Origin: Microdochium bolleyi
Lineage: Eukaryota > Ascomycota > Sordariomycetes > Xylariales > Microdochiaceae
Length of the DNA stretch: 64,000 nt
NCBI GenBank assembly: GCA_001566295.1
Contig: KQ964258.1
Location: 310,001-374,000 of the forward strand
Reading direction: 5' to 3'
This document shows, in pieces, positions 22,281-33,668 of this stretch; positions within the stretch are counted from its first letter, which is position 1, and the number at the start of each line of letters is the position of its first letter. The notes under the pieces were generated by a model. That model was not told where the DNA came from, ran no database searches, and was given only the letters and a program-made list of their open reading frames with translations. The position numbers were made by a program, and so were the translations under genes.

Positions 22281-23018
22281 ATGTCGTCCAACAGCGCCAG
22301 CTTACCCCCGTACACGGAGAAGCAGGCTCCAACAGATGCATCGGCGCCTGCGACTGCCAGCAGCCGCATTGCGGGCACCGTGGAAACATGCTCGATCCTC
22401 GATTGTCAAACTGACTACCTCACCATCGTTCGCGACTCGGCCACGAGCTACCAAATTGCTCTCACAGTCGACCCCACGCCTCTGTATCGCGTCGAGCTCG
22501 CCTCTTCGCCAAGCAAGGTCGGTGACATCCAGATCTTCCCCGCGACCGGCGGCAGCAGCCATGCTGCGATTGCCGCCGCGCGGCTCTCGGCAAAACCCAA
22601 GAACAAGAGCGAACCACTAGCGACACTCTGCACCTCGTCCCCGACAGACCCTGCTGCCCGCTGGCTGCCCCTGGCTCACACGGGCACCTTCTCAACCGAC
22701 CATTTCCGGAGCACCATTCCCATCATCACGGTGCCGGGTAGGGCGGCCAAGTCACAGCAGTTTTCATGGAGGATAGGGAGCCTGACAGAGCCGTTCTACC
22801 AGCTGTGGTGGGACGGCCCGCTCCCGCTGGTCTCACCAGTCATGTTCACTGCTGACAACCGAGGCTCGGAGTACTGCTTTGCAGCCATCGCGAAGAAGTC
22901 GGCGGGTGCAGAGGATAATCTGGTGCAGATCAGGCGAGGTGGGGGTCTAGAATTTGAGTTGAGCGTGATTTTGGCATTGTTTGCGATTCTGCACTTCAAG
23001 AATGAACAGCTAGTCTGA
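22281..23018 (+). CDS. Uncharacterised intracellular protein, single exon
   Basis: 245 aa. It starts with a Ser/Pro-rich region containing LPPYTEK, a PPxY-like motif that could bind WW domains. A beta-rich body follows (YQIALTVDPTPLYRVELASS; FSWRIGSLTEPFYQLWWDGPLP). The C-terminus has a hydrophobic segment (LSVILALFAILHF, near residues 227-239) that could be a tail anchor. The alternating beta pattern with a W-rich turn faintly recalls tubby/LURP-like folds, but I cannot support that assignment. No signal peptide. Codon use and the start context look like a real gene. Confidence 0.72.
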   Translation: MSSNSASLPPYTEKQAPTDASAPATASSRIAGTVETCSILDCQTDYLTIVRDSATSYQIALTVDPTPLYRVELASSPSKVGDIQIFPATGGSSHAAIAAARLSAKPKNKSEPLATLCTSSPTDPAARWLPLAHTGTFSTDHFRSTIPIITVPGRAAKSQQFSWRIGSLTEPFYQLWWDGPLPLVSPVMFTADNRGSEYCFAAIAKKSAGAEDNLVQIRRGGGLEFELSVILALFAILHFKNEQLV

Positions 23019-24002
23019 GTAGTAACCTACAAACGTACATTTGCAAGACTGATCATGCATTGAGAACCGCCACATCTACAGATGACAATGCTATGTGCTG
23101 CCAGGCTTAGGGCGAGCAAGTGCAAGAGTGCGAGCTCGGTGGTCCCCCGCAATCCTTAGAAATCCAAGACGCCAAATCATGATATATTTTTGGGTCATTT
23201 CAGCGATCATGGGCGCTACTACGTAAGGTCTGTCGAATTGTATCCACTTGGTGTGGCGAAATCGTATAGGGCAAGGAGCGCATCGCCCCCGTTGTCCATG
23301 GGGTTTCGGGACCGACAGTTCGCCGCCCAGAAGGATTGCGAGTTGTGCCGCAATCCTCCCAGCGATCGGCGGCCTGTGTGATGACGCGGCTACAACCGCA
23401 AGCAGGGGTATGGCCACGTGCAGAAGGTCGCACGCTGATTCGTCGCCTTACCGGGCCCCTGTAATGCTGACAGCGGCAGGAAAGTGGCGTTGCACCCGAG
23501 ATCCCGGGCCGCTGCAGATCATTGCTCCTCGAGGTGCATAATCACAGCTATTCTTGGCGCTTCGGGGTCCAGTTTTCGAACGACAGCATATATTCTCCAA
23601 AGAGCAGATTCGAGGCTTTGCGGATCCCTTGGAATGCTGCAAAATATCCCTAGCTGCTTCTATACACGGACGACACCGAGGCCAGATCCGTCATGGACGG
23701 AATTAGAATCAGATGTACAGACGACATCGAAAGGGCTACGAGACGTCATGCACAGGAATAGAAGCAGTACTGGACGGATGATGTTGTAGAGAGACTATGA
23801 TGAGAAGACGAGAAATGAAAGGTATAAGAATGCCACGATCTCTTGCCAACCAAACAAACAATCACCACAATCAACCGCAACCAAACAACCTCAACAGCCA
23901 TAACAACAACCCAAACCACCACCAGCAAATCTCACATCTCTTGCTCAAACACAACCCGCCTCACCCTCCTCTTTCTCATTCATCAAAACCACATCATCAA
24001 AC
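23019..24002. other. Intergenic region with CA-rich 5' leader
   Basis: No gene recognised. The last 150 nt (about 23850-24002) are strongly C- and A-rich with almost no G, typical of the leader of a highly expressed fungal gene, here the secreted WD-like protein. Confidence 0.55.
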
Positions 24003-24578
24003 ATGTACTCCAAGACCGTCGCCCTTTTCCTCCTGGCTGCCACCGGCGCCCTCGCCTCGCCCGTGGCCCCCGCTGCCCCCGCCGCCCCCATCGCTGCCCG
24101 CGCGGTCGACCCTGACTTGAGAATCATCAACACGAACACCCTGCCCAACGGAGACGTCGTCGAGATCTGGGGCCGGACTCCCGAGGCCCACGCCCGCGCC
24201 GTCGCCGAGGAGGCCGCCCGCACCCTCGACGCGCGGGCCAACAGCTGCGCCTCGGGCACGATCACGCCCAAGTGCGACTCCAAGAACGGCGGCGGCAGCT
24301 CCAACTGCCTCAGCCTCATCTCGCTGCTGCAGCAGTTCCCGACCCAGTCCCTCAACGGCGGCACGCAGGTGTGCTACACGGGCACCGGCGAGCCCTGCTG
24401 CACAAAGTCCAACCGGGCCATCTCTAACCTGCAGTACGGCGACTTCACCGCCAACGCCCAGACCATGTACCAGACCTGCCCGGGCAGCAGCGGTGTCTCG
24501 GGCAAGATGTTTGGCGTCAACTTCTTCGCCGGCAACTGTGGCAACCAGTGCATGAACAACGGCCACAACTGCGCCTAG
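24003..24578 (+). CDS. Secreted cysteine-rich protein, WD-like fungal family
   Basis: 191-aa single-exon protein. Signal peptide at residues 1-19 (MYSKTVALFLLAATGALAS), then an Ala/Pro propeptide. The mature domain (about residues 82-191) has eight cysteines in the order SCASGTITPKC, NCLSLIS, VCYTGTGEPCC, TCPG, GNCGNQC and NNGHNC. The pattern C-x(n)-P-x-C, CLxLI, CY-x(n)-CC-x(n)-GVSGK and C-x2-QC matches secreted fungal proteins annotated as WD-like; their function is unknown. Domain similarity is recalled, not computed. Confidence 0.8.
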   Translation: MYSKTVALFLLAATGALASPVAPAAPAAPIAARAVDPDLRIINTNTLPNGDVVEIWGRTPEAHARAVAEEAARTLDARANSCASGTITPKCDSKNGGGSSNCLSLISLLQQFPTQSLNGGTQVCYTGTGEPCCTKSNRAISNLQYGDFTANAQTMYQTCPGSSGVSGKMFGVNFFAGNCGNQCMNNGHNCA

Positions 24579-26119
24579 ATTTCCACGGCTTCGAACATGG
24601 CGGCACCTGGGGTGGAGAATGTATGATTCGATGCGATGGTTGTGTAGCGAGGCAGCATGTCTTTGTATTTCAGCGTTTCAGGAGGACTTCTCAACCTGAC
24701 TACTGTCGCTCTTTAACTAGTGGTAGCACAAGCACCATAGAGAACAAAAACTTTCTTTAACTACGAAGACACTATGTATTGATGCTGAGCAGTCTTGATA
24801 TGGACTTGACTCTGCTCCATGGGGATGAAAAAGTGGTCGGGCTTCTTCAGCTTTACGCGAATGATATAGCGCGGTGGTTATGCGTCATGAAGTCAAGCTA
24901 TAATACATAGAGCTGATGATGACATATATCGACTTTAAGCAGGTGGAATTTGCGGGTTGTCTGGAGAGCCAAGACCGCTCTGCATGAACATTACCCACGA
25001 CTTGCAGATTTACCGAGCTCACACAGAGGGACCACGAGGGCTTGTAGGGACTACCGAAGGTGGCTCCGGAGCTCGGTATTTTAGTCCCCGCAATTCTCAT
25101 CAAAGTTTTTTCCTTTCCCCTTTCGCTGTGCCGGCGGCTTCAGGTCGTGATTAGCTAAGATATTACCTAAAGTGCTAGGGCGTGATGACACGGATCAAGA
25201 AGCGTGCAAAACGTGACTCACGACCGGTGAGCGACAGGACGGACGTCCGGAGGGCCGAAGAGGGGCGTGTGCACGGATCATGATGCAATGGAAGCGGGAA
25301 CGCTACGCGAAAGGATGGATCTGGCGCTGTGCATTCATAACTGGAGCCGCCGAGCTGTCTGTGTTTTTGGCTGCGCGTGAAAGAAAATAGTACCAGTTAT
25401 GAGCATAATCTGGGTACGTCAAACAGATGTCCCGGAGCGGAGCCTTTACGACCGTTGCGGGACAGGAGCCGTCGCTCGCCCGATTTTGTCACCTTCCTTG
25501 GTCTAGCCCGAACGGGGACCACCAGAGGCTCGGCGAGCCTTGGCTCGCAAGGATAAGGAGTATAGATTCCAAAGATTATCGCGTGCGTTATATCGACAAA
25601 AGTTGTAATTCTACATGTTCCATATTCTATTCTCAAGATGGTCGACGGCATGCGTGTTACCCGCCAGTGAACCTCACGCACCGGACCGCCGGAACGCTCT
25701 TCATTGTCTGGGAGATCGCTGCGCCACTTGCCGGTTTATGGAGAAGGTCCGAACGAAATAGACCTGCTGCATTGCCCGACCCGTGCGGTGGGATAGATAG
25801 ACAAGTCACGTGAACCTCAAAATCTGTTCCAGTGGATATGGCCACGCCGGACAAGGCGGAAGCTTGGCTACAGGCGTGAGCGGGAAACGAAAGCATACCA
25901 TTCGGGCAGAATCCCCATATTCATTGACAAGACTTCGCGGACTTTCCGCAATTGTGAGGAAGAACGCATGGATAATCCCGCTACCCACCCGCAGATCTGT
26001 GCAGGAACGAGAACCTTCGAGAACCGGTAATCAAGTAATAGAAAACTCAGCTGCAGTAACGTGTGTATATATATAACCCGTTGTCCGCTCCTCTGTGATT
26101 AGCCTCAGATCCAGCGCTT
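24579..26119. other. Intergenic region, no gene recognised
   Basis: About 1.5 kb between convergent genes. Several frames of 60-130 codons exist on both strands; none has a recognisable motif or a convincing start. A short TATATATATA run near 26067-26076 precedes the end of the next gene. Confidence 0.5.
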
Positions 26120-27279
26120 TCACTTCTGCTCCCCAAGCCACCGCTGGAAGTCTCTCACCACCTCGTCGAAGCTCGAGTCCCTCTCGAACCCCATGGCCAG
26201 CGTCTTGGTGTTGTCAAACACGGCGGGCCACGAGTCCAGGATGGGCCGCAGCACGGGGTCTTCCTCCTCTTTGACGAAGCGCAGCTTGTCCTCCCCTCCC
26301 ACGCGCGCCAGCGAGTCCATCATGTCCTGCACATTGACACCGATACCAGGCAGGTTCAGCGCGCGATCGTAGGCCGGCAGCGACCCCGGCGCGCCGGTGT
26401 CCCCTAGGGCGAACGCGGCGTGGAGCAGGTTCCGGACCAGCATCCGCGGGCTGGTGACCCAGTGCCGCCAGCTGCGGTCCGTCAGGGGCACGACGCACTC
26501 CCTGCCTTGCATCGGCTCGCGGATAATGCCCGAGATGAAGCTCGACGCCGCGGCCGTGGGTTTCCCCGGGCGGACGGTGACGGTGGGCAGGCGCAGGATG
26601 TACGACCCGCCGGGGCTGATGAAGCCGCGGCGGGCGTGCTCGTTGATCAGGGCCTCGCACATGAGCTTCTCGCAGCCGTACGAGGTCTGCGGGGTCGCGC
26701 GGAAGGACTCGTCGACGGGCCGGTGGGACGGGTGCGAAGGGGAGGCGAGGGCGACAGCGTCGCCGCCGTAGACGGCCTGGCTGGACGTGTAGATGACGCG
26801 GACCCGGCCGGGGCACGTCTTGCGGAAGGTGCTGAGCAGGGCGCGGGTGGCGTCAAAGTTGACGCTCATTCCTTTGTTCTCGTTAATGCGGTTTCTTGTG
26901 TTTTTAGTGCGCGGAATAACAAAAAGATGTCGACAGTCTCTACTGCCATGAGAGCGACGAAAACCGAGAGTTCTCACGATCGCACGTGCAAGGACATGTA
27001 ACCCGGCTTACCAAGGTCAAAGTCGGCCTCGGCGCCCGAGGACATGATGCCGTGAAACACAAAGGCAACCTCGAGGTCGTCGCCGACCACGTCGGCCGAC
27101 TGCGTCAGGAGGTCTGCCTTGACGGCGGTGGCCTTGGCCGGCCACCGGACGCCGCTCGGGACGGGTGGATCGACGATGTCTGTGAGGATGACGTCGTAGC
27201 GCCCCTGCTCGTCGTTGAGCAGGGCTGCGGCAGTCAGCTGGCCGACGAAGCCCGCGGCGCCGGTGATGAGGACCTTCAT
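26120..27279 (-). CDS. NAD-dependent epimerase/dehydratase, D-erythronate dehydrogenase-like
   Basis: 339 aa of the extended short-chain dehydrogenase fold, resembling DenD, which oxidises D-erythronate at C2 with NAD+ in four-carbon sugar-acid catabolism. Minus-strand exons 27279-27012 and 26871-26120; the phase-1 intron joins DFDLG to MSVNFDATR. The Rossmann motif GAAGFVGQ is at residues 7-14, and FVFHGIMSSGAEADFDLG is typical of DenD-like enzymes. The Ser of YTSSQAVYG and the YxxxK pair of SYGCEK form the catalytic core. The C-terminal region (VQDMMDSLARVGG, LRPILDSWPAVFD) also fits. Oxidation of a related acid sugar is equally possible. Confidence 0.85.
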
Positions 27280-28906
27280 CGTTGGATGGAGAGGATAGGT
27301 GAGATTGGTGATGGTGGATGACTGTGGTTGCAATTGTTGGTTCAAGGTTGCAATGTGAGGAGAAGCAGGTCGTGGACCGTCTTGGGCAGTCATAAAGCCG
27401 GCTGCCTCTGGATTGTCCTGTTCCCCGCAGCCGCCGATCGGAGCCGGCGCCGATCCAGGAGCGTCGGCTCGGGGCAGCGCCGATTGGCTGATGGCTGCGT
27501 TTGTGGATTGCTTGGCCGGCAGCTTGCACCGGGTGGGGGGATCAACGACCTACCCTCTCACATCACAGGCAATCCTCACCATGGTTCCTTATGGCTAACT
27601 AATAGTACGGCGTAGGCAATGAGTGTGCTTGGTGGAGTCGTACCACTGCTTCCTCAACCACCAAAAGCGGGAGTCTGGGCCAAAAAAATCACTCTGCCCA
27701 CGCCAACTGCCCCTTGCGCCTCGACCACGAGATAGCCTTGGGCACCAACAGGCACCAGACACTTTCAAAGTAGCCGCTCGGCTCTAAATCCACATCGACC
27801 CCTTCGAATCACAATCGTGAGACCGCAGCAGCAGTGGGGCGACGGGAAAGCGTGACGAGTACCGTCACGCTACCTCTCTGTCCGAGTAGCGCTTGGGCCT
27901 CTCTGGTCGTTGTCAGGCAGTGGTGGACTGATGTCGAAGGTTCAGGTATTCAAGAGGGGGCTCTGCTCAGGGCCGGACGAAGACGTGAATGAGTGAGTTC
28001 TTTGAGCAAGATGGCATCCAGGTCTCCGCAGGTGGGCAAGAGGTCCCATCTGGACAAGCCGCATCTCGGGGCGACGCAACCAGCGAACTATGAGAAGCTC
28101 TCGGGACGACCTGCTGACCCCCTTGGGCCCCTTGGGGGCGCACCACGCCGGCTTCCTCCTTAGCAAGGGCCTAGTGCCGCGCCAGAAGCTGCGCGGAAGG
28201 TTCAGTACGGACTTTGCCCACCTGTCTCTGTCGGCACTCGCCCAAGGTTCGCTGCTGCTGCCACAGTCCCGTCAGACTAGCGTCGCCAGGAGCACACTGA
28301 GGGCCTCGCTGACTTGCCCAGAGTGCCTACGCTGCAGGAGATTGCAGGCGCGAAGGGAAAGAGCCCTGAACCGCAGCACCGGCGGCTACTTGCAAGGTTT
28401 GCAGACGACGACGTCCGCGATGGCACGGACCGGTCCAGGACATGCTCGGCTCTCGCAACTGCCTCGTCCCAACAACAGCCCCGCACGGATCCCGCTCCTT
28501 CCATGTGGCTGCACGCACACGCATACACGCACACACGCACACATACTCTACGCAGCTGGGGACAGTCCCATCGGCCAGCTGGGCAATGTATCAGTCGCAT
28601 ATCTCCCTCTCTGATCGATGCCGACCTCAGTCGAGGACTCCCACAGCCGTTTCCCATAAATGCCAGCTTCCCGCCCCTGCCTACCAACCAGAACATGCAA
28701 GGAACTGTCCGTACAACACCTTCCTCCCGTAACCACTCTCCGCCCAGTCGCTCCTCCTTGGTCAGTACTATCAACAGAACCTGCTTGCCTGTCCGCCAGC
28801 TTCGCGCACCACGACGCATATTTCCTTCAGGACCCAAGTCCACCAGCTCCTGTGCACGAAAAAGCTCCATCATCTTTTGCATCACATATCTGGCGATTCC
28901 CAGGAC
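27280..28906. other. Intergenic region between divergent genes
   Basis: Shared upstream region of the dehydrogenase and the velvet-domain gene. A frame open at 28314-28925 is rich in Ser/Arg/Thr and probably not coding, though an unrecognised 5' exon of the velvet gene cannot be excluded. An (AC)-rich microsatellite lies near 28511-28548. Confidence 0.45.
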
Positions 28907-31014
28907 ATGCTGCCGACGGCGATGATGCCCCCTCCTGCGGACCCGTCCCGGCAGGCCCACGGTCCGATCCGGCAGCCCGAGTCCAAGGACTGCGAGAGCT
29001 GGCCGGCCTCCGATGTGGCCCAGATGCGGGCATCCGTCGAGATGGTCCTTGTTCAGCCTCCAGAGCATTGCAAGGTCACCACATCAACCGACAAAGGTGA
29101 GGTCAACACAGCCTTCCATCCCCAGCTGCCCGAGTGCGTCCTTTCACTGACCCTTGACTGCTTCACAGTCCGCCACTATGTCGACCCACCACCAGTCTTG
29201 CGCATGCAGTGGAAGGGGCCTCCTGAGCCATGCGGCCACGAGCTTCAATATCTCACATGTACGTTCCCGGTATCCACTTGGTCACAGGTCCCCAGCTGAC
29301 AACAACCATAGCCCCACGCCTCTTCTGCAACACTTATCTGGAAGCATACAACGAGGACCCGAAGCACACCGATGCATTGGGCGTTCAGATAGTCGAGGAG
29401 CGCCTCTTTGGCGAGCTTGGGCATGGCGTCACACCTGTGACCAGCCTCGACAACTCCATCAATCCTTGGGTTGCGTTCCCCCGAATCATGATCAAGGAAC
29501 GAGGCATGTATAGGCTCCGCTTCGTGCTCTTCTATACGCGACACGAAGACAGCACTGTCCACTACGTCACCGAGGTTACAAGCAACCCTTTTCAGGTGTA
29601 CGACCGCAGAGACCAGAAATGCCCTGCACCTGCAATCTCCAGTGACCTGACCAAGGCGCTGCACAACGCAAAGATCAGAATGAAGCTCAACACGGGAAGG
29701 GCAGTAGTCGCCAGGAACAAGAAACGCCGCACCGATGGCAGTGAGGCCTCAGACAAAACCACCAGTCTGCCCGTGTCTGCTTCAGATCCTGCTGCTAGCA
29801 TTCTCGAGCTTGCTGAACCCAAGTTCAGCATGACAGAGGTCCTAGTCATTTATGCATGTTGCCATGTCGGACACGAATCCGCCAGCACGAACGACGGCAC
29901 TGGCCAGAACCACGAACAAGTCCCTACTGACTCAGTCTACGACATGCTTCAGCGCCATTATGCACTCCTCGACATCTTATACGACGATGTGATTCACAGC
30001 CATCTTGGAGGCTTCACTGGCCTGGGCAACGACACTGATCTGGTTCAGGTCCAAGGATTTTTCGACCCTTCCTACGAACTGGTTCAGAGCCAAGATCAAT
30101 TCTTTACCGGGATGAGTTACGACACCGATCTGGGCCACGTCCAGGGTCTCACTGACCCGACCTACGACATAGTTCAGAGCCACGATCAAGTCATCAACGG
30201 GATGAGTTACGAGACCGATCAGGGCCAGTCCCAAGGCCTTAGCAGCTCAAAATACGACCTGCTGCAGAACCATGAACACGTATTTGCCACCCCCAGCAAC
30301 CATACTGATCAAAGTCAGAGTGACTTGCCTGCCGACCCAACCTACGACATGCCTTCAAGCCATTCTCAAGACTTCACCACCCTAGACAGCCACGCAGGGC
30401 AGAGCAGCGATGCTGGCTGGCCTGTCTCTTTGCAACCAGAGCCTTCGAACATGGAGCTGGCGGCTCTACTCTCCATTAATGATACTACGCACGCCTCTCA
30501 ACCAATGTCTCAGTCAATGATCACAGCCGATACTGCGCCGCTACCACTGTGCAACTCAATGCACAACTACATTGCATCAGACAACGATTCTTATGCGTTA
30601 CAAGCAACCCCAGTTGTTTCTGGCGGCCCAGGCCAAGACAATTCGGACATTCCGAGATCCCGTCAAACAGTCACCGCGGCACAGTTGCACGACATGTCCT
30701 TTACTGGTGCTGCCTTTGTCCCCGCACAAGCTTATGGACTGCCAAGCTTGGCCGCAAATCATGCCCTTCCATCCACCGACCTCCAGGAAGCAGCTACGAC
30801 CTCGGCGGGGACCACGAGCACCACTCCGCTGGTGCAGGAAACCGATGCGCTGGACCTCTTTGTGACGTCTGAGATTGGACTCCTCCATGAGCCAGACTTG
30901 CCTCCGAGCCACGGCTGCTCCCTGGAGTATTTCCCTGGAGGCGAGTCTCAGTTCCCGGATGCTTCTTTTTTTCTGAGCGAAGACTTTGACGGAGCTCTGG
31001 GGGCCTTGGAATAA
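28907..31014 (+). CDS. Velvet-domain transcriptional regulator, divergent
   Basis: 684 aa from exons 28907-29258 and 29312-31014, with a phase-1 intron of 53 nt. Velvet proteins bind DNA through an immunoglobulin-like fold and control development and secondary metabolism. The velvet domain spans residues about 40-235. It runs from VEMVLVQPPEHCKV through LTSPRLFCNTYL (across the intron), WVAFPRIMIKERGMYRLRFVLF and the closing SNPFQVYDRRD. A basic stretch (RNKKRR) follows and could be a nuclear signal. The C-terminal 400 residues are Gln/Ser/Thr-rich with four 30-residue repeats. The domain is more diverged than VeA, VelB or VosA, so no orthology is claimed. The start could be one of several close ATGs. 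Confidence 0.78.
30031..30390 (+). repeat. Four in-register 90-nt coding repeats (30 aa each)
   Basis: Units begin at 30031, 30121, 30211 and 30301 with no insertion or deletion. In protein the consensus is [DEH]TD-x(n)-QGL-x-DPTYD-x(3)-SHDQ-x(3)-GMSY. A degenerate fifth start (HAGQ) follows at 30391. They lie in the C-terminal, presumably disordered or activating region of the velvet protein. Confidence 0.85.
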
Positions 31015-33098
31015 GCATCCCGTTCGAAGCATACTCTAATAGCACGCGAGCGCGAGGTTGTCTATGGTGTTCTTCAACCACGGCACCCTTGATCATCGTC
31101 CCCATGGCGCTGCAAAACAAGTTTATTTCTCATAGCCACGGCGTACTCTCACATTTTCCACGGTATTGCATCAGCTGGCGGTCAAGAGTTTGCTTTCTGT
31201 TGTAACAGCCTTTTGCAACATTTCCTCTGCAATGGCATTTTTTAGGACAAGGCTCAATAGGTAGCACGATCATGGATACTACTTTTCATATACCATAGCC
31301 CTTCATCCTCGTGACATAGGTGGCTTTCACCATAGCTACACCTTGGCAACAGCCTGAGTTCCATAAAGGGTGAAGTGCTGCGGGCCCAGAGAGCCGTGCA
31401 GGATACCCAGAGATTACAAGCCCTGTTATGAATGCCAGACTGAGCTGGCATGTAATCTGTGGCCCACTCTGCCAAAGAAAAGAACACAGGCACACTCTCG
31501 ACCCAGCAGAAATCGCCCCCAGCCTTGAAGACGTCTGTGCGAGGTGCCTAGGCCGATAGCAGGGGTGTGCAACCGCTCACCGGGAGAGTGCCGCGAGCGC
31601 CGTTGAGCCCCTCGTGCGGCCGGTAATGATGTATGTCTATGCTTGGGAACTCTCCTTTCTTTCTGGAAGTCTGGGATATACCCTGATGGGCGCAAATGCC
31701 GTGTGGTCCAAATTGTCCAGTTGCGCAGTGAACCGGTGGGGAATTGTAAAGGAGAGGGTTGAACGGCCATACAATGGTTATAAAGAATGAAAATAAAACA
31801 AAAAGAGTCTGTGCCTCCGGTTTATCGATTCCGAGATATGCTATGGTGGCTGCGAAATGGCCAGACGTGTCAAAAAATACACGGATTTTCGTCGTCTTCC
31901 TTGGGCCCTGCGAGCTTTAGAGCGGCATCGGCGTGCGTCCCGCATAGAATCCGTCTTCATCAGCAAAAGTTCCCTTTCACAAAGAGGAAAGCTCACATCC
32001 AGAACTGGCGTGTCCCTCTTTGCTCCGGTTTTCAAATATGGTACCTTTGAGCCTGAGAGCTGGGAGGTCTTCCACAATTGAGGACGAGGTGTCTCCGTGC
32101 GGAAAGACTCACTCCGGCGCGGAACTCGGCAGCGGTTTCGTTCGTCTGACGTTGCGTCCTGTACAGGGTTTTTTTTTTCGCATCATGCAGGACTCACGAT
32201 GAGGCGGCCCATGCTGTACACAGTAAGACCGTAAAAGAGCTGCCTGGCGGAATACAACGTCATGGACGCTAGAGAGAAAAGCTGGCATCAGCAAATTGAG
32301 CACCCTGCACGAAGCACCGCATGAGCCAATGATCCGTAACGGAGAGCGTGGGCGGCCGCGGGGTAAACCTTCGAACACGAGAACGAGTCTCAGCCGCACT
32401 TTCCAGACCGGCCAATGCCTGTTTGCGACTCACCACACACGGCTGCGTCAATCGGCAGAAGGTGGCGTCCATGGGGATCGGGCAGCTGTTCCGTCTACTT
32501 TCTTATCGCCAGTCATTGGCAAGAAAATAAGGGCAAGTTTTTTTTCTTTCAGCCACTGCAGGCTGGAGTCTTCGTATTGGATCTAGGCCTTGCAGTTGCA
32601 GAGAAAGACAATCTATACTACAGCGCTGCCGCCAGTGACAGTGCACCATCATGAAATTAGCTTCTGCATAGCATATGCATGCAGACAATGGACCCATGGG
32701 GCACACCTCGTGATCGGCAAGCCGGGTCCTCGTCAGATCAGCATCATGTCGGTCGAGGTATCGTGCCACAGCATGCACGGTACTGCATGACAGGACTGTA
32801 GGTCAGATCCGTGCCGGGAAGCCGACGGAGAGATGGCAGTGTCAGCTAGGACTGCGACAGACTCCAGGGAGGTCCTGCTCGTCCGAATAGCGGGTTTCGT
32901 GACAGGTCGTACGCACCCAGAATAGCACGGTGGCTGTGAGACATATACGACTCCAGCGGTGTAGGCTTGGGGGTCTATAAGAACATTGCCACTTCCACCT
33001 CTGCGACTTGAAGGAGAGGGGCGGTTGCCATCACAGATCAGCTATCACAGCTGGATATCTCAGACACGTCCATTTCAAAATCAGACACCATCTCGACC
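31015..33098. other. 2.1-kb intergenic region
   Basis: No gene recognised on either strand. A poly-T run lies at about 32168-32177. A TATAAG element (about 32976-32981) sits some 120 nt before the next start codon and is a plausible TATA box. Confidence 0.5.
32975..32982 (+). promoter_or_regulatory. TATA-like element of the knottin-like secreted gene
   Basis: CTATAAGA about 120 nt upstream of the ATG at 33099, with a GA/CA-rich leader between. Spacing fits a fungal TATA box; this is inference from sequence alone. Confidence 0.4.
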
Positions 33099-33668
33099 AT
33101 GAAGTCCACCTTCACCCTGTGCATCGCCGCCCTGGCAGCAATCGTCACGACGAAACCCGTCCTCGAGTCGCGCAGCGCGCAAGTTGCGCACCTGACCTTC
33201 CACGCCGGCCCCGCGTCCTACGCACTCGCAGTCCCGGCAGACGGCACCGTCGTACAGACAAGTAAGCGGAGCACACTTCTTAATAGCTCCAACCCTTCAC
33301 CTTCTCATATCGTCCACATCCCGGCCTCCTACTTCCCATCCCCACTAACCGGAACACTCCCCCCTTCGTCCAACACAGACAGCAACCTCAACATCAACCT
33401 CATCGACGCGCCCGACTACAACGCCCTGTCGCAGTGCACCTTCACGTTCGACGCGGTCCGGCCGCCCGCGCTGGCGCTGCACCTCACGTCGGCCGGGGTG
33501 CAGCAGATCGCCGTCGGCCCGCCCAGCGTGCTCAAGAGCGTGAGCTGCCTGGGCGCCTGCGTGCCGACGTACGGCATGTGCTACGACACCAACGGCCAGT
33601 ACGTGGGGCCGTGCTGCAGCGGGTTCTGCGCGGCGACGCGGTGCCGGCCCTGGAACCTGAGCACGTGA
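33099..33668 (+). CDS. Small secreted cysteine-rich protein with knottin-like C-terminus
   Basis: 150 aa if the intron 33262-33378 is spliced (exons 33099-33261 and 33379-33668, phase 1). Signal peptide in MKSTFTLCIAALAAIVTT. The last 45 residues read SCLGACVPTYGMCYDTNGQY...CCSGFC...RC, that is C-x3-C-x6-C-x10-CC-x3-C-x4-C. This order with a central CC resembles inhibitor-cystine-knot spacing. The intron has good GTAAGC and CACAG ends but is 117 nt, a multiple of three, and contains no stop. The unspliced frame would therefore give 189 aa. Function unknown; extracellular by the signal peptide. Confidence 0.75.
   Translation: MKSTFTLCIAALAAIVTTKPVLESRSAQVAHLTFHAGPASYALAVPADGTVVQTSKRSTLLNSSNPSPSHIVHIPASYFPSPLTGTLPPSSNTDSNLNINLIDAPDYNALSQCTFTFDAVRPPALALHLTSAGVQQIAVGPPSVLKSVSCLGACVPTYGMCYDTNGQYVGPCCSGFCAATRCRPWNLST

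Noticed and set aside
28277..29068. 263-codon minus-strand frame upstream of and overlapping the velvet gene
   Set aside because: Overlaps the first velvet exon in antisense, has no motif, and is cysteine- and arginine-rich as expected of a shadow frame.
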